Shown: in pieces, positions 47,298-57,922 of the stretch | How positions within the stretch are numbered: the first letter of the stretch is position 1 | Layout of the letters: each line of letters opens with the position of its first letter | Origin: Aurantiochytrium sp. KH105 | Taxonomy: Eukaryota > Sar > Bigyra > Thraustochytrida > Thraustochytriidae | Direction of reading: 5' to 3' | NCBI GenBank assembly: GCA_003116975.1 | Contig: BGKB01000045.1 | Location: 124,001-188,000, forward strand | DNA: 64,000 nucleotides | Made by a program: the position numbers and the translations under genes | The notes under the pieces: model-generated | The model's input: only the letters and a program-made list of their open reading frames with translations | What the model was told of the DNA's origin: nothing | Databases searched by the model: none

Positions 47298-50197
47298 CTC
47301 GCGTGCGTTGCAAGCCTGATTTGGCTTGCAGGTTGATTGCTTCCTGCGTGCCCCCATCTTCTTCCTGGCGCCGCCATCCGGCCCGCCCGGCGCCTGTCTC
47401 GGGCCGCGGGGAGCCGCGCCGCGCGGCTCGAGTGGAGTCGAGGCGGCTCGCGGCGAGCGAGGACATGTCACGCGAGCGAGGACGTGCCGCGCGACGGGAC
47501 GGCAGGCCGCGGAAAACGGGATGCGATCTCATCTCATCTCATCTCATCGCTTCGCATCGATACCTGCTGCGCTTGAACACAATCAACCAATCAATACACA
47601 CGCGCAGTGTGGCCGCCAGGAGCCGCCGCGAAGGGCGCCGCCGCGCTGTCGGGAAGCCCGCCGCTCCGTCCGCGCGCAGCTGACGAGGCGGGGCACGGCG
47701 AGGCAAGGCGAGGCAAGGTGTTGTTTTCCATGTCGTGCTATGCCGCTGCCAGGCCGTGCAGGCGCGGGCGGCGGCGCAGGACACAGCACGGCGAGCGGCC
47801 GCGAGGCGCGTGCAGCGAGCGCAGAAGGCGGCGGCAAAGCAAGGGCGGTCGTTAGTGGCCGGTGCGGCGCCGAGAGTGGAGTGACCGCCAAGCAAGCGCG
47901 AAGAGGAGCAGAGCGTGGTAGAGAGCAGAGCAACGCAAAGCGAAGCCGGAAAGTTGAGCAGAGCTGAGCAAAGCGAGCGGTGGCGGAGCGAACGAAGACG
48001 AAGCCTGCAAGGAGAGGCGGGGCGAGGCGAGGCGAGGCGAAGCGAGGTGAAGCGAGGAATGGGGCGGCGGGCGGTCATGCGGCGGCGGCGGCGCCTCATT
48101 TTATTTTTTCAATGCTTCCATATATACCCTCTATCTTCCTTCTTTCAATTCCTTCCTTCCTTCCTTCCTTCCTTTCTTTTTTCATTCATTCAATTCTTCA
48201 TACGTTTCATTGTGTCCTCAGGACCCTGCTTTTAACGACAGGCGGGCCGAACAAGATGGCGTGCCGCTGCGGGGACTGCGGGTCGCCGCCCCGGCGGATG
48301 CTGCCATCACGCGGGCGAAGATAGGGCGCTGTCCCTGGACGATGCGCGCGAGCTCCAGTGCGCCACTGCCACAAGCCCGGCGCGCCGCCTTGACGCAGCG
48401 TGGCACGTCCAAGCAAGAGGCCTTGAGTGGTGGAGGACTTGTGGAGACCTGTGTGGGCTCGTTGGCACCACAATGCCAGCCAGGCCCGCGCCGTCACGGT
48501 GCCCTTCACTCGCTGCTGCTGCTTGCAGTTGCCGCCGTTCAGGTTGTGCGTCGCGCTTAGCCGGGCTGGCAGTGCAGCAGAGAAGCGAAACGCCGGCGCG
48601 TGCACGGACGGCCAGCCACCCGCGAGCGACCAGGGAGCCGAGCGCGGTCGAGTTTGCGTACCGTCCGAGACGGCGCGCGAGCGAGCGAGCTTGAGGCGCG
48701 AGAGGCAGATACGCAGCCAGGCAGACAGGCAGGCAGCCAGCCAGCCAGAGAACAGCGAGCGAGGCGGTTGGTTGCGGTGGCAGAGACTCAAGGAAGTGAA
48801 AAAAAAAAGGCGGTCCCCGCAGCTTCCATAGCGAGGGGCCGAAAGCGGCGCGCCATCTTGGTTTCCTTTTTTCTTTTTCTATTTCTTTCTGTTTCTTTTC
48901 TTTTCTTCTTCTTTTTCCCCCCTTTTTTCTTTCTTTTCTTTTCTTTTGTTTCTTTTCTTTTCTTTTCACGACAAGTTCGAAAGCGGCGGCCATACGACGG
49001 ACGCGCGACCGCCTTGATTCGATCGTCACGCGCCGGCGGGCTGACTGCCCGGCGGGCTGGTTCGCATTCGCATTCGCAAGCGCAGGCGCAAGGCCGCGGA
49101 CGCGGACGCGGAGTAGCGGAGAAACGGAGAGGAGGAGGAGGAGGAGGAGGAGGTGGGGGAGGAGGACGCGCCGGCGCCTTGCGAAGAAGAAGACCAGCCT
49201 TGGCAGGACAGGAGTCGCACGGAGCGACGATCTTCGGCTGATCTGACGAGTGCCAGGACCGCGACCAGGCCAGCGTGACGAGACCAGAACAGACTCCGCT
49301 CCGTCGCGCTGCGTCGCGCTGCGCTGCGCTGGGCTGGGCTCCAAAGTTAACTCTCTCTCGCTCGCTGGGTGGCTGGCTTGCTTGCTGCAGCTGAAGGCGC
49401 CATGAACGCAAGATGAGCGTGGAGCAAGCAGGCAGCAGGCCTTTCGTCACGCCCCCGTGGCCGGCGTACGCTTTCGCGTAGACCCGTCGCAGGGCCTCCC
49501 TCCGTCGTCCGCGCGACGAACAGCAGCAGCGCCCGCGACAAGCGCCAGCAGCGCCCGCGGCTCTGCGCGGCCCCACCCGCTGCCGCTTGTTTGCCCGCGC
49601 GCCCGCGCAGAACCGGGCTGCGGTGGCCGCCTCTGCCGCGGCGACCTGACCCGCCCAACAATCTCGCGCTCTATGCGGAAAGCAGAGAGGATCCGAGCGG
49701 CCCCAATTCTTCGCTCGAGCGGCGCGGCCCGAGCTCGGGCTGGCGCAGCCGACGGCCTCGGCGGCGTGCACGCGCCCGGCATGCATGCATGCATGCATGC
49801 ATGCACGCACGCGGCCTCGGTCTCGCAGGGAGGGAGCGAGGGAGGGCGCAGCGGCTGCGGACCCGGGACTCGGTCCCAGCTGTAGCAGTGCAGCTGCCGG
49901 CGGCGCGTGACCCCGCCGCGGCGTGCGGCGCGGAGCCTCCTCGCCTCGCCTTTCCTTCTTTCCCGCCTTCTCCGGGGCGGCGCCGCAAGTGCGGAATCGG
50001 CGCATAGTCGACTTGCGCCGTGCGTTTGGCCTACTACTTGCGGGGCGGGTCGTGTTTGCCGGCTGCACGCGCTTGCGAGGGCGGCGGTGGGAAAGTGGAC
50101 TATGGCGCGCGCCAAGTCGCGTTCCGGGCATTGTCGAGTGTGGAGCGCGGTGTACATAGTCAAGTTGAAGCCGGCNAGGGAGGGCCGCGCGGGGAAG

Positions 50198-53100
50198 ATG
50201 GTGCGTCTGCGCGGAGGGTCGCGCGGCGCCGGAAGCTCCTCGGCGTCCTCCGGAAGCGCGTCTGCAGGCGCGGGCGCAAGAGCGTCCACGGCGGTGTCCA
50301 CGCACAATGAAAAGAAGGACTCCGCCCTCGCCGTGCTACGCAGAAACATGTCCCGCAACCTAAAAAACCTCAAACGCGGACCCAAACGTATGGGCAAGTC
50401 CATCAGCAAACGCTTCAAGCGGAAAAAGAAGGACGCAAACGACGAGGGCGCAAGCGAAGAGGAAGACAACAATGATAACAACAACGATTCCCAAACACGG
50501 ACGCCCTCGCTCGCCGCGACAACTGCGCGCACGAGTCGCGCATCACCCACGTCCACAGCCTCGTCGTCCGCAACATCCGCTGCAGCAAGAGACGCAAGAC
50601 GTCAGAGTATGGCTCGCTCCACTCTCCGTCGCAACGAATCTCAAGAGCGAGACGCCAAAGGCGCCAGAACTGGTGTCGGTGTGCAAAACTTGAAAGAAGA
50701 CGACGACGACGAAGACGAAGATGACGAAGAAAAAGACGACATCCCTGACGACACTGCGACCAAGGCCAAACTCGACATTTGGATCTCCAACAAGGACGCC
50801 AGCACCAATGATCGCTACTTTGTGAACAAAACTACCGGCGATCGCGTCTGGACGCGGCCTGAAGGATCAAGTGTCGTCATTATTAACGGAGAATCCGTCG
50901 CAAAAGTCGCGCAAGGACACTCCAAGGGAGATGTTGTCCCAACCACGTCACGAATCGACAAAAACAATTCCGTGGAACTCATGGATTCGACCAAAATCGC
51001 CGTGCACGACACGCTCAAAGGCTTGCGAGATAGCGCCCTTAACGTCGACTCCCTTGCTCGCGCAGACGTTCACAGCATCAACGACCTTCTTAAAGCCATC
51101 AAAATGGAAGACCACATCCCCAAGTTTGAAGCCGAAGATATTACGCTCGCCGAGCTCTTGTATTTGCAAAACGAGCATCTCGAGGAAATGGGGTTCAAAA
51201 TGGGCGAACGCGTCAAACTCATGCGCATCATCCGTCTCATGCGTGGAATTCCCGTCGATGACGACGACATCGACCTCTCTCCACGGTCGAAAAAGCTCCG
51301 GGGCGTGCGCATCAGCGACCAGGTCAGCATGCGTCACTTCAAGACATCGTCTCGTGAGCGCCGCAAATCCGACGGCTCGCGCACCGATACCTCGGACGAG
51401 GAAACAGAGGACGACGACGACATGCCTGGCGGCTTTCGCGACGAGCTTGTCCGGCGCAGTGCCCATCCTTCGGCCAGTGACGAATCAGAGCCCGAGACCG
51501 ACTCTGAGACCGAGCTGGAGGCTGACGCCCCACGTGCCTCGACCGCACGAGGAAAAGGTACTGACGACGACAAGGACGATAACAGACGCCGCGCCTCGAG
51601 CGACGAAAGTCTCGAGTCCATGAGCGGCGAAGAAGAAGATAGGAGCTCGGAGGACGACAGCGATGCGTCCAACCACGAAGACGAAGACGAGGATGAAGAT
51701 GAGGACGAAGCTGACGATGACGACACGCGCAAGACTCGCAAAGACGCTGCTGACGTCGACGACCACGACGAAGAAGCCGCGGCATACATGGCCAAGGCGG
51801 CACGTCAGGGTCCAAGCTTTGTGAACCTTTCAGGCAGCAAGAAGGGCTCGAAAACAAAGTCGAACGAGTCCGACGACGAAGAAGACTCCAACGCAGATTC
51901 TCAGTCCGAAGCAGAAGACGAAGAGGGAAGCTCTAGCCAAAATGTCTCAGCGCCGCGTAAACGCTCCGTCTCGCAATCTTCGTCCGGCTCATCCGGGTCT
52001 TCTTCAGAAGAATCGGACAGCGATGATGATGAGGAGGATGAAGATAGAAAAAGCGCGTCTGAAAAACAAGCGGAACGTGCTGCCCGTCTCAAGGCCAAGT
52101 ACAAGGCGTCTCTGGACGACGGCAGCAGTGATGAAGAGGACCAGGAAGCCGACGATGAGGTCAAGGACCCGACCAAGACTGCAAAGGGCTCCGAAGCGAT
52201 CAAAAAGGACGATGCCGAAGACGACGAAAGTGACAGTGATAGCGGCAGTGAAAGTGATGCTCAAGACGTTACCGACAAGAAAAGGGAGACTGCTGCCGTA
52301 GGTCGCGCGCGAAATGACGACGATGAGAGCGATGCAAGTAAAAGCGACGACAACGACGACGAGGACGACGAAGCAGACGAGGAGGCTTCACAGAAGAAGA
52401 AGAAGAAGAAACAGCAATCACGGCGTGGTCTCAAGGACGGAAGTGATAGCGAAAGTGAAAACGAAAACGAAAACGACAAAGAGGATCGACTTCGTGGTGT
52501 TGCTGTAAAGTCCAAGGAGCTTGACGGAGACGAAAGTGGCGACGAAAGCGACAGAGAATCTCAGGTGGACAAGCAGCCAGAATCAACGAGTTTCCCGAAA
52601 GCAGATGACGAAAGTGACGATGACGCCTCAAGTGACAGTGGCCACAGCCAAAGCGATAGCGATGCTGACAAAGAAGAAGAGGAAGACAAACGCGAGGATG
52701 ATGATGTTGTCGAAGACGGAAATGGTCAACGCCATCTGAAAGAAAATCCTCGTGCCAAAACAGCTGCGGGTGAACGCAGCGAGAGCGAAAGCGAAAGCGA
52801 CAGCGATAGTGAGAACGACAGCGACAAGAATGCCAGCGCTGACGAGGAACATGCTGCCTCTCGCCACGAGTCTGGCCATACCAAAACTAAGACTGATGCC
52901 GCCAGTGATGATGAAGAAGACGCTGATCACGCAGGCCTTGTTCCCATGGCATTTGGTTCCGATTCAGAGGATTCCTCAGAGCAAAGTTCTGTGGCATCAC
53001 AAGCCGAGAAGTTTGAAGCTCGAGGGAATCTCGAATCCGATTCCGACATTGACGACGATGGCGCTCACGAACAACTCGCAACGCGAACTTCCCCGCGTTC

Positions 53101-56100
53101 TCTTTCAAAGGGAGGATCTTTTTCGCGTCGCAAACACCGTCGTCGGCGCTCGACCGAGAGCCTTTCTTCCTCAGAGGATGAAGCTGAAGACGCGAATATG
53201 TCGCGCCAACCGCGCACGCGAAGAACTTCTAGCGGTGCTTCTTCTTCAACATATTCGAAAGCGAAGAGGCGGTCTCCACGCGGTCCACCTGGATCTCTCG
53301 CCAACTTGCTTGCCGCCATTGACAGCGAAGACGAGGGAGAGGAAGATGATGGTGAGCACGGGACTGAGTCACACACCAACGACGCAATGAGCGCCTCATC
53401 AAAGAGCACTCGCGGACCCCCTCGGCGTCGAAAGCTCGTCGGCTATCTTTCGCAGACGGATGCATCCAGCGTGGGTACGAGCGGGCGACGTCGCTCACGC
53501 ATCTTGTCCATGACCAGCACCGAACCCGAAAGTGGTCAGGAGCGCGGCTACGGAAGCAGCGCTGGCCTCATGTATGGCAGTGCTGACGATGACGACGACG
53601 ATGATGACGAAGGGAGCTTCACGGGAGATTGGGACAATCGACTCTTGGCTGCACTTCATGGAGTTGATGCCCCTCCCATGCACAAATCGTCTCGTCTCGT
53701 CTCGTATGGAAGCGACAATGATGATGCTCGGTGGACCACTGGCTCGGATGTGGACGAGAGTGACGGCGATGGTCTTTCCAGCGGTCTCGATACCGACACA
53801 GCCGGTGGAGCTAAAACATCTCCTCAACGTCGATCGAGCTACAAACGCCAAAATTCCTCCTCGCCCAAAGATTCGCCGTTTCGCTCCCCTGGTCGTAGCG
53901 TCGATTACCAACAGAAAGACGCTGCAATTCGAAATTCAAAGGATGGCTCGCATAGGGCTCAGACCGTCGGCGAGGAGGACGTCGAATCCAAGGATGTGAG
54001 CGAAGATTCTGACGAAGCGCGCGAGCGCAAGCTCCATCGCGTGCTTACGGGCGGGTCTTCGCATCCCCACGAAATTTCGCATCTTCGCAAGTTTCGCGCC
54101 GCTGCTTGGGCAGCTGCTTTTGCTGCGCGCTCTCGCAGTCCTTCGACGGGCCAAGATGTGGATCGCGCGCAAGAGGGTATCAAATCTATTGGTGGCAGAA
54201 GCAACGTGGACACCACCGTTGCTGGACCCGAGCACGCTGCTCAAAAGTCAATGACGAGCCCTACCGAAGGCGGCACGAGGGCCAAAGAAGAGAACCCGTC
54301 TCCATTGGGCCCGTCGCCGCGATCTGCGCAGGATCCTCTGTCTCGAGCGGCGCTCGGTCGATCCACCGCAAAACCACCCAACCCATTGGATCTTATTACC
54401 AAGGCCCGCGACGGCCTCCGCTCTGCATCGCATACGCCTCGTTCGGCGTCAAGCGCTATTTCGTCCGGATCGAGTCTGCTCTCGTCATCACGCGAGCCAT
54501 CTCCCTTGCATGCCGCTGTGGCCTCGGCTGGAGCGCAGCGAGCGCTCGACGCCAAGGCCTATCTGGACGACCAGGAACGCAAGGCCAAGGGTTCCCCCGA
54601 ACTCAACGACAACTCATCGTTGCCTGACGTTGACGTTCCCGAAGAAGACGATTCCGAAGTTGACGACATTTCCTTGAACCCGGTTGTCCTCGATTCAGGC
54701 GACGACATGGACAGCAGTAGTACAGACGGCGAAGAGGATTCTCAGGAAGGCGAGTCCGTCGGCGATAATGAGCTCAGCAAGAATCTGGGACCACATCGAT
54801 CTTCTCCCAAACCTCTTCCCTCTTCGCTTCTTGCGTCGTCCGAGACTGGCAACCTGTCTGAAGACGACCAAGGCGAGCAAACACGCGCGGCGCGTGCCTC
54901 GACTGCGACCTCTGTACCGTCATCGCGGCGCATATCTCTTCTTCCTTCGGCTTTTACCCACGACAATGGTCTCGAAGAAGATGCTGATGACGAAGATCTT
55001 GACGAAGAGGTAGACGAAGAACCCTTGGCAGTCGCGGCTTCGATTGCGCGTCAAGATGATGTGGCTCGCCAGTCCCATCGCCGAGGATCGCGATTGGGAA
55101 GGAGAGACGCTTCCGAAAGTGACCTCAATGGTGAAACGGATAATGGCGACGATGACGACGAGAGCCTCGCGGGTCTATCTTTCATGCGTCTTCGGAAAAC
55201 CTCGACTGAGGACCTCTTTGGATACAAGAGCCCCAATAACTCTGACGAGGAGGCAAGTTTGAGCGATGAAGAAGAAGAAGAAGCTGCTCGCGCGGCTGGT
55301 CGCGATGATGCCAAGTCCACTGGCGATGGCGCTAGCGACGCAGGAAGCGAATCGAGCGATGCTGAAGACGATGACGTCTCAAGAATCGACGAAGGTCCTC
55401 TTTTGACGTGGTCGGGTGATGCCGATGAAACGCGAGGTCGCGGTCGCGACCGCCCTGCGTACTCGTCTGGTGACGAAACGCCAGAGCCTGAAGCGCCGCC
55501 CAAGAAATTGTCCCAAGTTCAAAAGATGGCACGAGTTCTTGATGACCGCATCAAGGCTGAGGACTCGTCGTCGGACGATGAAGATGAAGACGAGCCCAAG
55601 GATAGGGAATATGTTGGTCCGCTACTTGGATCAGACAACCCGCAGCGCGTTCGCACCGCATCAGAAATTGAAGAGGATGACTATCTGAGACTTGAGGAGC
55701 TTCGTGACGAGGCACGACGCCGGCGACGACAGGAAAAGGAAGATCTGGCTCGTCAGGAACGTGTCAATAGCAACACCGAAAGTATCAATACGCATTCTCT
55801 GGAAAATACGAGCGACGATGATTCCGCGTTGCGAATGAGCAGCATCGAATCGTCTGTGGCTGGCGATCAAGGTGCCGGCGAGCAAGAGACTGAGGACGCG
55901 TCAATCAAGTATAGCCCTGATATGGCTCGCGACCGGTCTCTTTCACGTTCCCAAGATGGAGGTGATCGAAGCGTGGCTCAGAGTACGGGTGATCAAGAGC
56001 ATGAAGACTACGCTGCACAACAGTCGGCTGCGCACCAGGTCCAAGAGTCGGACGACGAAGAAGAAGAAGAAGAAGAAGAAGAGGTCCAGCCCCGGAAACG

Positions 56101-57709
56101 CATTTTGCCTTCCACTCTCCGCTATCCACTCTCTGCATCTGAAGATGAAGATAGTGCGAGCAGTTCAGATGACGAGGACCATCTTGCTCTGAACAACGAG
56201 AATGTCGAGAATCAGGATGACGAAGATGAGGATGCGGAGAGTGAGAATCAAAAGGATGGCACTGCTGGCGCTATAGGGCAAGAAGATTTGGCGATTTTGA
56301 ACCGTGGTGCTGCGGATGAGCCGACTGACGCACTTCCCAGCACGGTTGAACGAGAGGATGCTGCCTCAGAAGTGAGCGCGGAATCCCCAGACGAGGAGGA
56401 AGCCCGACCTGTTGGAACTGTGGTCGTGGGCGATAGTCGTAGACCACGCGCAGATACCGCCCGTGACGAAGACGCCAAGAGCGAGGTGTCCATCTCCTCC
56501 AGTGATCACAGCATTGCCGATGATTCTGCAAGCTTCGTGAACCCTTCATTTCCGCAGCAAAACGATGACATGCAGCAGCCAAAACAGAGCATTCAAGCGA
56601 AGTCTCTTGACCGCGAGCGTGGTCAAACATCCCAAGCTAACGAAGTCATGGAAAGTGAAAGCGAAGCCAGCGACGTCGACGATGACGATGACGATGATGA
56701 CGCAATTGCGATGGATCCGGGGATGTCGCTGATTGCGGCCAAAGCACGCAGGACAGCTAGACGCCTCAGGCGGGAGCCCTCAATTGCCGAATCAAGCGAT
56801 CCAGGCTCCGAGCACGAAGACTTGAACTTTTCAGATGACCAAGAAAATTTGGAGGACGAAGACGAGGAAGACGTGATGCATGTGCCACGCGCTGCAGGGA
56901 AAAATCATTTGACGCATGGCGAATACCTCTCTGATGAGGACCTGTCGTCTGATGAAGATGAAGGGGTCAAGAGTGTCGCGGAGCACAGTACCGTAAATGG
57001 TCCGCAGAATCGCTTCCGCCATAGCTCCGTGAAAAATGACGATGAAGACAGTGCCTCTGAGGATGAACGCTATGCGCAAGAGGAAACCAATTCGGTGTCA
57101 ACCACAAAGAGTGGGCGCGGAAAAAATGATATAGCCCCTCGCAAGGAGACGGGCGGCCGTAGCGCGTTCGCCACCTCACCGCGAGAGACGACCTCGGAGG
57201 CGAACGATAGCGGCGTTGAGTTTTCGGACGTTGAAGCTGATTCAGACAGGGGTGAAATCCGGATCACGCAAACGACAAAAAGAGTTACGACTTACATGGC
57301 AGCGGGGGAGCGCACATCGTGGTCGTCGATTGCGGACGCGACGCTTGTTCACGACGCCAAGGTGCGTGCAAGCTTTATTGACGGGACTACTTCGGACATG
57401 GATGAAGTCTCGGACACGGATGACGAAATTCGCGCGCAGCGCACGCGAGTCGCTGCCCGTTTGGCCGGACGAATGCTAGATGGTCATGACGATTCGGCCG
57501 ATGATTCGGCCGATTGCATCATTAGCAGAAATGTACGCAAAACGCACGCCTGGCACGTGGAGAGCGATTCGTCAATGGACTCGTACCCCTCAACGGACGA
57601 TCGCATATCTCGCGGTAAGCCCGCTGCTCGGAGGTCCCGGCCGTCTGCTCGTGCCCGCGCTCTCGTTGCGCGGGAGATTGCCAAAGGAATTCAAGGCGAA
57701 TACGAATGA
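50198..57709 (+). CDS. Giant acidic protein with WW and SAM domains
   Basis: 2,503 residues from the ATG at 50198 (MVRLRGGSRGAG); frames further upstream run through GC-rich leader and an ambiguous base. A basic segment (about 45-75, KRFKRKKKD) precedes a WW-like domain at about 192-221: W195, YF-VN aromatic core, W218 and P221 (RYFVNKTTGDRVWTRP). A SAM domain follows at about 290-350 (INDLLKAIKMEDHIPKFEAE, then LLYLQNEHLEEMGFKMGERV). The remaining ~2,100 residues are intrinsically disordered and dominated by Asp, Glu and Ser (many SDSDSE-type casein-kinase-2 sites), with occasional basic patches. The tail ends basic (RARALVAREIAKGIQ). The first two domains suggest a proline-motif-binding, oligomerising scaffold. 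Location and partners are unknown, and no homologue is recognised. Confidence 0.8.
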   Translation: MVRLRGGSRGAGSSSASSGSASAGAGARASTAVSTHNEKKDSALAVLRRNMSRNLKNLKRGPKRMGKSISKRFKRKKKDANDEGASEEEDNNDNNNDSQTRTPSLAATTARTSRASPTSTASSSATSAAARDARRQSMARSTLRRNESQERDAKGARTGVGVQNLKEDDDDEDEDDEEKDDIPDDTATKAKLDIWISNKDASTNDRYFVNKTTGDRVWTRPEGSSVVIINGESVAKVAQGHSKGDVVPTTSRIDKNNSVELMDSTKIAVHDTLKGLRDSALNVDSLARADVHSINDLLKAIKMEDHIPKFEAEDITLAELLYLQNEHLEEMGFKMGERVKLMRIIRLMRGIPVDDDDIDLSPRSKKLRGVRISDQVSMRHFKTSSRERRKSDGSRTDTSDEETEDDDDMPGGFRDELVRRSAHPSASDESEPETDSETELEADAPRASTARGKGTDDDKDDNRRRASSDESLESMSGEEEDRSSEDDSDASNHEDEDEDEDEDEADDDDTRKTRKDAADVDDHDEEAAAYMAKAARQGPSFVNLSGSKKGSKTKSNESDDEEDSNADSQSEAEDEEGSSSQNVSAPRKRSVSQSSSGSSGSSSEESDSDDDEEDEDRKSASEKQAERAARLKAKYKASLDDGSSDEEDQEADDEVKDPTKTAKGSEAIKKDDAEDDESDSDSGSESDAQDVTDKKRETAAVGRARNDDDESDASKSDDNDDEDDEADEEASQKKKKKKQQSRRGLKDGSDSESENENENDKEDRLRGVAVKSKELDGDESGDESDRESQVDKQPESTSFPKADDESDDDASSDSGHSQSDSDADKEEEEDKREDDDVVEDGNGQRHLKENPRAKTAAGERSESESESDSDSENDSDKNASADEEHAASRHESGHTKTKTDAASDDEEDADHAGLVPMAFGSDSEDSSEQSSVASQAEKFEARGNLESDSDIDDDGAHEQLATRTSPRSLSKGGSFSRRKHRRRRSTESLSSSEDEAEDANMSRQPRTRRTSSGASSSTYSKAKRRSPRGPPGSLANLLAAIDSEDEGEEDDGEHGTESHTNDAMSASSKSTRGPPRRRKLVGYLSQTDASSVGTSGRRRSRILSMTSTEPESGQERGYGSSAGLMYGSADDDDDDDDEGSFTGDWDNRLLAALHGVDAPPMHKSSRLVSYGSDNDDARWTTGSDVDESDGDGLSSGLDTDTAGGAKTSPQRRSSYKRQNSSSPKDSPFRSPGRSVDYQQKDAAIRNSKDGSHRAQTVGEEDVESKDVSEDSDEARERKLHRVLTGGSSHPHEISHLRKFRAAAWAAAFAARSRSPSTGQDVDRAQEGIKSIGGRSNVDTTVAGPEHAAQKSMTSPTEGGTRAKEENPSPLGPSPRSAQDPLSRAALGRSTAKPPNPLDLITKARDGLRSASHTPRSASSAISSGSSLLSSSREPSPLHAAVASAGAQRALDAKAYLDDQERKAKGSPELNDNSSLPDVDVPEEDDSEVDDISLNPVVLDSGDDMDSSSTDGEEDSQEGESVGDNELSKNLGPHRSSPKPLPSSLLASSETGNLSEDDQGEQTRAARASTATSVPSSRRISLLPSAFTHDNGLEEDADDEDLDEEVDEEPLAVAASIARQDDVARQSHRRGSRLGRRDASESDLNGETDNGDDDDESLAGLSFMRLRKTSTEDLFGYKSPNNSDEEASLSDEEEEEAARAAGRDDAKSTGDGASDAGSESSDAEDDDVSRIDEGPLLTWSGDADETRGRGRDRPAYSSGDETPEPEAPPKKLSQVQKMARVLDDRIKAEDSSSDDEDEDEPKDREYVGPLLGSDNPQRVRTASEIEEDDYLRLEELRDEARRRRRQEKEDLARQERVNSNTESINTHSLENTSDDDSALRMSSIESSVAGDQGAGEQETEDASIKYSPDMARDRSLSRSQDGGDRSVAQSTGDQEHEDYAAQQSAAHQVQESDDEEEEEEEEEVQPRKRILPSTLRYPLSASEDEDSASSSDDEDHLALNNENVENQDDEDEDAESENQKDGTAGAIGQEDLAILNRGAADEPTDALPSTVEREDAASEVSAESPDEEEARPVGTVVVGDSRRPRADTARDEDAKSEVSISSSDHSIADDSASFVNPSFPQQNDDMQQPKQSIQAKSLDRERGQTSQANEVMESESEASDVDDDDDDDDAIAMDPGMSLIAAKARRTARRLRREPSIAESSDPGSEHEDLNFSDDQENLEDEDEEDVMHVPRAAGKNHLTHGEYLSDEDLSSDEDEGVKSVAEHSTVNGPQNRFRHSSVKNDDEDSASEDERYAQEETNSVSTTKSGRGKNDIAPRKETGGRSAFATSPRETTSEANDSGVEFSDVEADSDRGEIRITQTTKRVTTYMAAGERTSWSSIADATLVHDAKVRASFIDGTTSDMDEVSDTDDEIRAQRTRVAARLAGRMLDGHDDSADDSADCIISRNVRKTHAWHVESDSSMDSYPSTDDRISRGKPAARRSRPSARARALVAREIAKGIQGEYE

Positions 57710-57922
57710 CTTGTTTTGTACAGAGATTTATCGTTTGATCATCAACATCAACATCATCATTATTATTATGTGACTTGGTCTGAGCTCAGCTGCCGCGGGC
57801 TCGCTTTCGTCCAAAAAGCAGTCTGTAGTATTCTGTTTTTCGTTGAAATACTCATGCTTGGGTCGACCGTCGTGCGTGCGAGTTTCCGAGATGCTCAAAG
57901 TACAGCATGAAGCAGACCCAAG

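Larger units (their letters stand above)
44414..50197. other. 5.8-kb gene-free, repeat-rich block
   Basis: It lies between the divergent Zn2Cys6 and WW-SAM genes. Every long frame here is Arg-, Ser- or Phe-rich and follows simple repeats, and none shows a domain. Contents: a GCGTC/GAGTC pentamer run (44951-44999), a long purine tract (about 45084-45240) followed by a pyrimidine tract (about 45262-45390), GAGGC and GCGAT pentamers (45466-45620), CATA tetramers (46588-46626), AAGC and GCTT runs, CTCAT pentamers (47524-47548), GGCGA pentamers (48013-48058), (CCTT)n (48146-48178), a second pyrimidine tract (48864-48967), GCGCT pentamers (49305-49340) and GCAT tetramers (49781-49805). An ambiguous base is at 50176. 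The right end should hold the leader of the WW-SAM gene. Confidence 0.6.

Noticed and set aside
48788-50305. 505-codon minus-strand frame
   Set aside because: It is repeat-driven, Arg/Lys/Pro-rich, includes an ambiguous base and overlaps the start of the WW-SAM gene on the other strand.
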